NCBI GenBank assembly: GCA_034437555.1
Contig: DAOTTQ010000070.1
Span: forward strand, 1 to 64,000
DNA length: 64,000 nucleotides
Direction: 5' to 3'
DNA from: JANWYT01 sp034437555
GTDB taxonomy: Bacteria; Chloroflexota; Anaerolineae; Aggregatilineales; Phototrophicaceae
Position numbers and translations under genes: made by a program
Shown: one piece after another, positions 7,968 to 15,062 of the stretch
Position numbering within the stretch: the stretch's first letter is position 1
Layout: each line of letters starts with the position of its first letter
The notes under the pieces: generated by a model
What the model was told of the DNA's origin: nothing
The model's input: the letters and a program-made list of their open reading frames with translations, nothing else
The model's database searches: none

Positions 7968-8869
7968 CGTTCATCCTTTGGCAAGCCACCCATATCACGT
8001 AATAAAATATCTAAGGCTTGTAGGGTAACTAAATTTCGCACAGTGTAGCCTGATTGCAGGGCTTCCTCATTAAACGTTGTGACTGTTAAAGGAAGAAGCG
8101 GTTCAGTCAAATGCAGGGTATCTTCAAGGTCAACACCGCCATTATCCAAACCTTCTAGGGCTTTCATGAGGTTAACGAGGGGCAAGTCATAATCGAGCGC
8201 AATGCTTACGATAATTTTATTAAACTGTAGCGATTTTTCGGGTTCTTCGGGGCGGATGGGGAACGTATACAAAACAGGAATAACGCCCGCGTTTAGGGTT
8301 GCTTCAATCACACTACGATAAAAATAATCAAACGTCGCTTCATCAAAATTCATCACATCGTTTGTGCCAAACATCATCAATGCCCAAACTGATTGTGAGG
8401 CGCGAAACTCGCACACTAAGGGCGACTCATTAGGCTCACAAGCCTCGCTATCTGCCCAGAATGAATCCAATGCGCTCGCCGTTGAAAAGCCTAGCGCAGT
8501 GGCATAATTCTCACGGTTAAAAGGGCTAATCTCGCCCGTATTAAAGTAGTCCACTACATCTTGTAGTTCTTCATAATCACCCAAATCATAGTCATCTGTG
8601 CCAAAGCCCACCAAAAAAGACTGCGAAAACGTCATTGAATCGCCCACTTTAGAAAACATGGCAGGGTTGCGTTCACTCTCTAAAGCTTGGGTATAAAGGT
8701 CTAATGCGCGTTCTGTCAGTACGGGCAAAATGGGGTAATCACCCAGCGTGATGTCTGCAGTGGTTTGGGGGTCGAAATCGCCAAAAGTCGGGGGCGTTTG
8801 GGCTGTTATAGCAAAAACGGGGACGCAAAACAGGGTAAGCAGATAAAGTGACTTGCGCCATAATTGCAT
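7964..8869 (-). CDS. Secreted SGNH-hydrolase-like protein (copy 3)
   Basis: This 301-residue protein has a signal peptide (LWRKSLYLLTLFCVPVFA, cleavage near TAQT) and then an SGNH domain without SH3. The domain has FSKVGDSMTFSQSF, MMFGTNDVMNF and a C-terminal LEDTLHLTE as Asp-x-x-His. The strand and helix pattern matches the other two copies (SALDSFWAD, ECEFRAS-like segment, VIPVLYTFP, LVNLMKAL). An AGGGG site precedes the ATG. It is first in a two-gene operon with the SH3 protein at 6831. The three copies probably arose by local duplication, with domain gain or loss and inversion of one copy. Confidence 0.8.
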   Translation of the reverse strand: MQLWRKSLYLLTLFCVPVFAITAQTPPTFGDFDPQTTADITLGDYPILPVLTERALDLYTQALESERNPAMFSKVGDSMTFSQSFLVGFGTDDYDLGDYEELQDVVDYFNTGEISPFNRENYATALGFSTASALDSFWADSEACEPNESPLVCEFRASQSVWALMMFGTNDVMNFDEATFDYFYRSVIEATLNAGVIPVLYTFPIRPEEPEKSLQFNKIIVSIALDYDLPLVNLMKALEGLDNGGVDLEDTLHLTEPLLPLTVTTFNEEALQSGYTVRNLVTLQALDILLRDMGGLPKDER

Positions 8870-8992
8870 AAGATGCCCCTAAAACAATGTTATAATAAGA
8901 AACAAAATAATTTTAGCATGTCAGCCTCACTCTGTAAAGCATTGAGGAGGCAACATAACGTTTGTTTTCATCTTGAAGGGGCATCATATTTT

Positions 8993-9139
8993 TTAGTTGG
9001 TAAATTCTTTTAGCCAAGCAAAGGCATCATCATAATCAAAGAAAATTCGTCACTCTCGGCTGTTGTTACGCCTTAAACGCCTAAAGAGTGACACTATGTG
9101 TGAAGAAGTTTCCGCTACTATGCCACGTTTTTTAAGGTT
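8993..9139 (-). pseudogene. Decayed paralogue of the protein at 27275, with in-frame TGA
   Basis: Minus-strand frame 9139 to 8993 reads through a single TGA (9050-9052): ...KKRGIVAETSSHIVSLFR, then RRNNSRE-stop-RIFFDYDDAFAWLKEFTN and a TAA. The end pattern (R-x-F-F, acidic residues, then a WL) matches the tail of the 177-residue protein at 27275 (YKTFYSRTKCFKWL). There is no start codon and the N-terminal half is missing. TGA for Trp at this site would also fit the family, but no other gene here uses TGA as sense, so a nonsense mutation is more likely. Confidence 0.45.
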
Positions 9140-9197
9140 TCACGCCTAGTCTTTTGTCATTTTTCCTAAATACCTGTTAGCGACTGTCTAAATGGCG

Positions 9198-9240
9198 TAT
9201 AATGACAACGGTCAGCACACACGGCACGCTAAAAAAGGGA
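9198..9240 (+). promoter_or_regulatory. -10 box and ribosome binding site that set the start at 9247
   Basis: A perfect TATAAT (9198-9203) overlaps an upstream in-frame ATG (9202), so transcription should begin after it. AGGGA at 9236-9240 then stands 6 bases before ATG 9247. No good -35 box was found. Confidence 0.5.
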
Positions 9241-9246
9241 TGGCGC

Positions 9247-12240
9247 ATGGCTGAATTTAATCTTGATATCGTACACGGTGGCACGCTAAACCTAGCCGAA
9301 GGCACGCGCCTAAGCTACAACGAGAATCACATCGCATACCACAATGCCCATGGCATTTTGTATCATGCTACACAAAGCGATAAATACGGCATCTTTATTC
9401 CACACCTTATTGATGATAACAGGGGTAAACAGTGGTTTAACGACCTCATTAACACCTATAATGCCCTTCAAGAAGCCTCACAGCCCATTATTTTGCCTCA
9501 TGTCGCATTAGGCAGGCACTCGCTGGGCTGGACGGTTCTCGTCATCAACACGCCCACCCAAACCCTACAAAACGCCATTAATGCTCACCTCTCGGGGGGC
9601 TACGTTCTAAAAGCAGAACGGCTGGCAATCAAGGCTGTGCGGGGTTACTTAGCCTTGCTTGATGTGCTTCACCAAGCCGAACCGCGCAAACTGTATCACG
9701 CCAGTTTAGGGGATTGGCAAATCATCGCAGACGACGAAGGCAACCCCGTTCCTGCACTATTGCCCTTTGAAGCGTTTGAAGATGCCAGCGAAATTGCCCC
9801 ACTTCATACCATCACCCACGTGGGCAATACACTTCTGACATGGTTTACGGGCAAACGCCCCAGCCTACCCCTGAATCCCTTTGATGACACCCTATGGCAA
9901 TCACGCCACGCACCGTACTTGCCCGAAGGCATGGTAAGCGTGGGCTTGCGCTATGTCTTGATGACTCTGTTACAAACGCCCTTAGAAAAACGCTTTATGC
10001 ACCTTAACCAGCCCAGTTATTTGCCCCTACGTGAAACACTGCGCGAATGGGAACACCTAATTCACCAAATGGGTGGCTTTGTAGACACACAAACGCCCGA
10101 TGCCCTGTATAATTGGCTAAAGACATTGCCTACCCCCTATCAAGTAGAGACCAACAGCGCAACCGCAAGCGCAATTTGGCTTGATTTATGGTGGCGCGTT
10201 CACCTACGCGACACACTGCCCCATGCCAAACGCAACACGCAACAATCCGCACGCATGGAAGCTTTGTTGCGAGCGCGTTCTGAAATAACGATAGAAAGAG
10301 ACTTCTTAGATAATTTGCGTGTTTTATTAAACAACGGCAACTTAAATGATGCACAAAATCTCACAAACAGCCTACGCCGTGACTTACCCCAGTTAGCACA
10401 ACAAAAAGACATTACGCTATGGACATTATGGCAACACCTGGGGCGGTGGCACGCCCTATTACAAAGTGGCACGCCTGCCGAACTAGTAAGCGCAGTAGGC
10501 TTTGCATTACACGTTTCGCCCCAAGAGGATACCCAAGAAACACTGCGACAAGTCGAAAATTCGCTTGCACCCCTGCCCAATGTTCCGCGCGAGCTAAAGC
10601 AAGAGCTACTATTGCGCCAAAGTGCCAGTGTGCTAAGGCAAAACTTTCCTCATAACTGGAGCGCACGTCTAAACAACCTGCAATCCGAAATTGCCGAAGT
10701 GTATCACCAAAGTGGCATGACCTACTTGCGATTGCCCTCCCCCGCCCACGAGGATTTTTCGGTGCGTCCGTTTACGCTAATTGCCCAAATGGTGGGACAA
10801 TCTGCCGAGATGATGAGCCAACTTCACGAAGCCATCAAAGTAGGGAACTTGCCTCTGGCACAGGGGTTGATTGAGTTTGGGCAAGCCATTACACCCTTCG
10901 TCGCTGAACATACGCTCCTAGCGGACGAACTAAAGCAATTAGGCGATATTGTGGCGCTGTTAAGCCAAAAAAACGGCACAAGCAACATTGTCGCCCAGGC
11001 AAAACGCGGGTTAGCCTTGCTTAACACGAGTTTTGTAAACGCCAATTCTGCGCTTCGTGAAGCCATTGAGCGACACATCTTACAAACCAGCGATACCGCT
11101 TTTGAAGTGGTTCAGGTGGCACTAGAAAGTAAAACGTGGGAAGCCATTCAAAGTGCGTACCCTAGCTATCGCCTACTTACAGAACGTAGCACACGCCACC
11201 CCATTGAGCAATTGCGCGTGGCACACCACGACACGCCACGCACTTTGGTAATGACAGCCATTCTTAATGGCTATGAACGCCTTTACAAAACGTATCAAGC
11301 CTTGTTGATGAGTGCCAAACAAAACGCCCTATCCTCCCACGAAGAAAAATCCTTAGAGGTGCAACAATCCGAAGCTAAAGCGCACCTTACCCTTCTTCAA
11401 GAAGCCCTAGAGTTAGGAATTAACATGAGTGACGTGATTCAAGCCGATGAAAGCGTCCGTCAGGCGTGGCAAAAGATGATTACCGACGCACTAGAAACAC
11501 TCTCTAAAGTAGAGCGTGTGACAGAGGATGTCAGTTCCCTACGTGACCTCATCCAAAGTGATGAAGGAGTGAATGGGCAAATGAACGCGCTGATGAACGA
11601 GCTAAAAACGCTTCAATCCCAAATTGATGGCGAAGCCGATGCGCCCAGCGTGATGCAACAAATTCGTGCCTTACGTGGGCAATTAAGTGAGATAGAACAC
11701 GGCTATCAAGCCCAACTAGAGCAAAATAAGCGTGAAATGGGAACTATTAGCGGTGAAATGCAACGCCAGCTAGAAGCCCATGATATTGCCATCCAACGCC
11801 ACAACAACCAAATTGGGGGCGCAAACAACCTCATTGAGGACGCAAGAGAACGCCTTAGCTTGCTAGAGTATGAACTGATTCAAATTCAAAAGCATGAGTC
11901 TCAATTGCTGTGTACTTACTTAGATGCCATGCCCCAAACAGAACGCCTAGACCGCATTAGTGGGGTATTAGACGCAATCGACGGTTTAATGCACGCCCTG
12001 CGCCGTTGCCCCGTAGAAGCCTATGATGAAGGGTGTTATACCGCGTGGCTATCACAGTTTACTAGCCTTAAAGAACGCTTTGAAACGCTGGCAACCCGCA
12101 AGCTAAACTGGCGTGACAGGCGCAACCTAAAGAACAACATCCGCAAAATTCGTGAACTCTTTACCGAGTGCGAAGCCGAAGCCACCGCCAAGCACGAAGC
12201 AAATAAGCTCATTTTTACCAAACCTGCCAACAGGAAATAG
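9247..12240 (+). CDS. Probable pseudokinase with long coiled-coil region
   Basis: This 997-residue cytoplasmic protein has no signal or membrane segment. About residues 120-250 follow the C-lobe plan of a protein kinase: a helix with YLALLDVLHQ, a catalytic-loop equivalent LYHASLGDWQIIADDEG (149-165), then HVGNTLLTWFTGKRPSLP and LRYVLMTLLQTPLEKRF. The HRD aspartate, DFG and Gly-rich loop are absent, so I call it a pseudokinase; this is inference from pattern. The middle is helical, and about 740-970 is coiled coil rich in Gln/Glu/Leu heptads. The ATG at 9247 is chosen for the reasons given at 9198. It is 6 bp upstream of a membrane-anchored TSP3 protein, and the two probably act together. No family name can be assigned with certainty. 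Confidence 0.6.
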   Translation: MAEFNLDIVHGGTLNLAEGTRLSYNENHIAYHNAHGILYHATQSDKYGIFIPHLIDDNRGKQWFNDLINTYNALQEASQPIILPHVALGRHSLGWTVLVINTPTQTLQNAINAHLSGGYVLKAERLAIKAVRGYLALLDVLHQAEPRKLYHASLGDWQIIADDEGNPVPALLPFEAFEDASEIAPLHTITHVGNTLLTWFTGKRPSLPLNPFDDTLWQSRHAPYLPEGMVSVGLRYVLMTLLQTPLEKRFMHLNQPSYLPLRETLREWEHLIHQMGGFVDTQTPDALYNWLKTLPTPYQVETNSATASAIWLDLWWRVHLRDTLPHAKRNTQQSARMEALLRARSEITIERDFLDNLRVLLNNGNLNDAQNLTNSLRRDLPQLAQQKDITLWTLWQHLGRWHALLQSGTPAELVSAVGFALHVSPQEDTQETLRQVENSLAPLPNVPRELKQELLLRQSASVLRQNFPHNWSARLNNLQSEIAEVYHQSGMTYLRLPSPAHEDFSVRPFTLIAQMVGQSAEMMSQLHEAIKVGNLPLAQGLIEFGQAITPFVAEHTLLADELKQLGDIVALLSQKNGTSNIVAQAKRGLALLNTSFVNANSALREAIERHILQTSDTAFEVVQVALESKTWEAIQSAYPSYRLLTERSTRHPIEQLRVAHHDTPRTLVMTAILNGYERLYKTYQALLMSAKQNALSSHEEKSLEVQQSEAKAHLTLLQEALELGINMSDVIQADESVRQAWQKMITDALETLSKVERVTEDVSSLRDLIQSDEGVNGQMNALMNELKTLQSQIDGEADAPSVMQQIRALRGQLSEIEHGYQAQLEQNKREMGTISGEMQRQLEAHDIAIQRHNNQIGGANNLIEDARERLSLLEYELIQIQKHESQLLCTYLDAMPQTERLDRISGVLDAIDGLMHALRRCPVEAYDEGCYTAWLSQFTSLKERFETLATRKLNWRDRRNLKNNIRKIRELFTECEAEATAKHEANKLIFTKPANRK

Positions 12241-12246
12241 CGAGGC

Positions 12247-13728
12247 ATGACCGAGAACCCCAAAAGACCTTACGTACCCCCTAAAGAACTGCCGGGTGCA
12301 ATTTGGAATGGCACACAAAAGCCCGCGGGCAATGTGTGGCTTGTGGTAGCAATTACAGCCGTTGTCACCACGTTTATCCTATTGGCGGGCATTAGCCTTA
12401 TCACCACGCAAGGCGGACAACTGGCTGTTGCTGTTGGGTTGGTTTCTGCCACGCCCTCTTCAACCGCCACAACAACGCCCACCCCTACCATTACCCCATC
12501 CCCCACCCCACCTGATAGCGATGGGGACGGCATTATTGACGCAAACGACAACTGCCCCAACGTCTTTAACCCCAACCAATTTGACCGTGATGGCGACGGT
12601 ATTGGCGATAATTGCGATGATAGCGATAATGACGGCGTACTAGATGCGCTGGACAACTGCGTTAACGTGCCAAACGCCGACCAACGCGATACGGATGGCG
12701 ATGGCATTGGCGATGGGTGTGATGATACATTGGATTTAAGCGGTTATGACGTGCAACTAGCGCGAGACAGGCTATTTCCGGGGACAATAGAGGGATTTAC
12801 CCCTATCACTCTAAACACCAGTAGTGATGCCCCCGTTACCGTAGAATATAGCGCGTTAGAGGGGGCATTTGCCCTAGAGAGCGCATCCTGCCAATCTGCT
12901 GCCAATCCTTTCGCCACCCTTAGCGTGGATAGCGTGATTTACTGCCCGCCTACCACAACAACCAGTGAGCGCATTAACCTCATTCTGCGTGAGCTAGACG
13001 AAAATAACCTTCCTAATCAGCGTGGCGGTTCTGTAGAGGTCAGCCTTGTGCAAGATGTCATGCAGATTGAAGCAGATTTGGGGCGCATTTTGAACGTGAA
13101 CAACGACACCCCCGAAAACCCCTCACGGTGCTTCTTTAACGAAACGGTGGGCAGTGCGGGCTTGCTCTTAGAAGATGTGGCGTTACCCTTCACCATGCGC
13201 CTTAATGTGAGCAATGATGCCGATATTGCTCGCGCCTATAGCGTGACGATTGCCTTGCCTGATGGTGGGCTTTATTTGGCGCAAAGAGACGAAACCGCCT
13301 GTACATTGCTGACAGCCCTAGACCCTTTAACCACACCTGCCACATTTAACGCACAGGTCAACACAGACTATACGTTCTTTTATGTGCCGCGCACAGAAGA
13401 AGCTACCGAAGCCACCCTTAGCGTTGCCGTCAATGGTCGTGCCATTACGCCTCTTTACCTCACCTATCAGCCTGTACTGGTGGCTGCCGTGCCGTTAAAC
13501 GTGCGTGACAGCGACTTGAACGTTGCCCTAACGATGGAAACCAACCAACGCGCCTATATTACGGGCGTGGGCGGGCAAGGCGGCGGACGGTGGGTAAGAA
13601 TCCATGTTGACAATGACGACCGCGACTTGTGGCTTAATGTGGGGCAACTCGCAGGAAGTTACCGCGTCATTGGCGTACTATCGCTTGCAGAAAATATTAG
13701 TTTACCTACCAGATTTGGGAGCAATTAA
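12247..13728 (+). CDS. Membrane-anchored thrombospondin type 3 repeat protein
   Basis: This 493-residue protein has a short cytoplasmic tail and one membrane helix (about 30-52). A Thr/Pro linker follows, then thrombospondin type 3 calcium-binding repeats over about 90-160 (DSDGDGIIDANDNCP, DRDGDGIGDNCDD, DTDGDGIGDGCDD). These repeats bind calcium through Asp side chains and are extracellular. The rest is beta-rich, and the C-terminus (about 415-485) resembles an SH3-like module (LNVRDSDLN to RDLWLNVGQL). It begins 6 bp after the pseudokinase gene and ends 5 bp before arginase. It may be the surface partner of the cytoplasmic pseudokinase. Confidence 0.75.
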   Translation: MTENPKRPYVPPKELPGAIWNGTQKPAGNVWLVVAITAVVTTFILLAGISLITTQGGQLAVAVGLVSATPSSTATTTPTPTITPSPTPPDSDGDGIIDANDNCPNVFNPNQFDRDGDGIGDNCDDSDNDGVLDALDNCVNVPNADQRDTDGDGIGDGCDDTLDLSGYDVQLARDRLFPGTIEGFTPITLNTSSDAPVTVEYSALEGAFALESASCQSAANPFATLSVDSVIYCPPTTTTSERINLILRELDENNLPNQRGGSVEVSLVQDVMQIEADLGRILNVNNDTPENPSRCFFNETVGSAGLLLEDVALPFTMRLNVSNDADIARAYSVTIALPDGGLYLAQRDETACTLLTALDPLTTPATFNAQVNTDYTFFYVPRTEEATEATLSVAVNGRAITPLYLTYQPVLVAAVPLNVRDSDLNVALTMETNQRAYITGVGGQGGGRWVRIHVDNDDRDLWLNVGQLAGSYRVIGVLSLAENISLPTRFGSN

Positions 13729-13733
13729 ACCTT

Positions 13734-14633
13734 ATGAAACGCATCCGTATTATTGGTGCAGCAATGGACTTGGGGCAAAACAGGCGCGGTGTAGACATGG
13801 GACCCAGTGCCATTCGCTACGCAGGCTTATATGAACGTTTGCAAGGCTTGGGCTATGATGTGGTAGATAGTGGCAACGTAACCGCCCCCCAAGCCGAAGA
13901 ACTAGACGCTAATGCAAGCGTTGAAGAAGGCAAAGCACATCACATTAAAGAAATTGCCCAAGTATGCCAAGCGATTTATGAGCGTGTGCAAACGGCTCAT
14001 GAGGCTGATGAGCGCATTGTGTTTTTGGGGGGTGACCACAGCATTAGCGTGGGTACGGTTTCGGCGATTGCCGATGAACACGTGGGGGTGATTTGGTTTG
14101 ATGCACATGCAGACATCAACACGCCCGAATCTAGCCCCTCTGGGAATGTACACGGGATGCCGATTGCCGCACTATTAGGTGAAGGGGGTGATGCGCTGAT
14201 GCGTGTGGGTTATGACCGCCCCAAGCTAAAGCCCTCGCAACTGGTCTTAGTAGGCATCCGTGACCTTGACGAAGGCGAGCGCAAACGCCTTGCCAAAAAG
14301 GATATTAAGGTATACACCATGCGCGAAGTAGACGAGATTGGCATAGGCAAAATTGCCTATGAAATTTTGAACTACTTTGCCGATAAAACCCACCTACACA
14401 TTAGCCTAGACCTCGACGGGCTAGACCCTCAACACGCACCCGGCGTAGGAACTCCCGTTGCTGGCGGGCTAACGTATCGTGAGGCGCACCTGTTTATGGA
14501 AATTATGGCAGACAGCCAAAAAGTACGCTCTATGGATGCCGTCGAAGTAAACCCCATCCTAGACCGCCAAAACGAAACCGCGCGCCTTGCCGTTGAACTT
14601 ATTGCAGGCGCATTTGGGCAACGCATTTTATAA
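13734..14633 (+). CDS. rocF: Arginase
   Basis: This 299-residue member of the ureohydrolase family hydrolyses L-arginine to ornithine and urea with a binuclear manganese centre. The metal motifs are complete: LGGDHSIS (residues 98-105), FDAHADINTPESSPSGN (from 122) with VHGMP after it, and SLDLDGLDP. The GVGTPVAGGLTYREA segment and VEVNP are typical of arginase rather than agmatinase. The SGNVHGMP stretch, used for amino-acid substrate binding, supports arginase. The cytoplasmic enzyme may be co-transcribed with the two genes upstream (5-bp gap). A terminator follows. Confidence 0.9.
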   Translation: MKRIRIIGAAMDLGQNRRGVDMGPSAIRYAGLYERLQGLGYDVVDSGNVTAPQAEELDANASVEEGKAHHIKEIAQVCQAIYERVQTAHEADERIVFLGGDHSISVGTVSAIADEHVGVIWFDAHADINTPESSPSGNVHGMPIAALLGEGGDALMRVGYDRPKLKPSQLVLVGIRDLDEGERKRLAKKDIKVYTMREVDEIGIGKIAYEILNYFADKTHLHISLDLDGLDPQHAPGVGTPVAGGLTYREAHLFMEIMADSQKVRSMDAVEVNPILDRQNETARLAVELIAGAFGQRIL

Positions 14634-14650
14634 CAGCTAGACGCAAAAAT

Positions 14651-14682
14651 GAGGCATAGTGGTAAGACACTGTGCCTCTTTA
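14651..14682 (+). terminator. Terminator hairpin after arginase
   Basis: An 11-bp stem with one G-T pair (14651-14661 with 14668-14678), a 6-base loop and TTTAGTTATT following. The T-tract is weak. Confidence 0.6.
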
Positions 14683-14710
14683 GTTATTGTCATGCAGGAG
14701 TTATGGGGTT

Positions 14711-14938
14711 TTAGATTTCTTCGCGTTCTCGGCGCTGGCGGTGCTTTTTCCTGCGACGACGTTCATCCTCTTCGTCATAGTCAACGCCTATTCCTTCTTC
14801 TTTAATGTAGCTTTCTTCTTTAATGTCAAAAGCATCAGTGACACGCTTAGGGTTGGTTTTTGAACGCTTGCGTGTATCCGTCGGTGTCTTAACGAGATCG
14901 TTATCGTTGTTGAAACCCATAGAGAAAAACACCTTCAC
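14711..14938 (-). CDS. Small highly charged protein, unknown
   Basis: A 75-codon frame starts with GTG; an ATG at 14920 would give 69 residues (MGFNNDNDLVKTPTD...). The N-terminus is polar, then comes an acidic stretch (EESYIKEEGIGVDYDEEDE) and a very basic end (RRRRKKHRQRREREE). It looks disordered and could bind RNA or a partner protein. It has no recognised family, a weak ribosome site, and sits alone between two terminators. Low-complexity frames of this kind are sometimes spurious. Confidence 0.45.
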   Translation of the reverse strand: MKVFFSMGFNNDNDLVKTPTDTRKRSKTNPKRVTDAFDIKEESYIKEEGIGVDYDEEDERRRRKKHRQRREREEI

Positions 14939-15020
14939 CTTGCCATGAAAATACGATATTCTATCGTCATGATTTTAGCACGTTTTTACATTTGTCAAGC
15001 ACTTTGCAAAAGAATTGGCG

Positions 15021-15047
15021 CAAAAAAGGGGCATTTCTGCCCCTTTT
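15021..15047 (-). terminator. Terminator of the P-type ATPase gene
   Basis: A 10-bp stem (15024-15033 with 15038-15047) of GGGGCA type. Read on the minus strand it ends in six T (15027-15022), 16 bp after the ATPase stop. Confidence 0.8.
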
Positions 15048-15062
15048 CCACTGTTAGCCAAC

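Noticed and set aside
9050..9052. TGA read as tryptophan (alternative code)
   Set aside because: No other gene in the window needs TGA as sense, and TGA is used as a normal stop in real genes here, for example at the gene ending 7964.
9202..9246. Upstream ATG for the pseudokinase gene
   Set aside because: It overlaps a perfect TATAAT box, so it should not be in the transcript; 9247 has its own ribosome site.
12270..12707. 145-codon minus-strand frame opposite the TSP3 gene
   Set aside because: It is a shadow of the Thr/Pro linker and Asp-rich repeats; Ser/Pro-rich low complexity.
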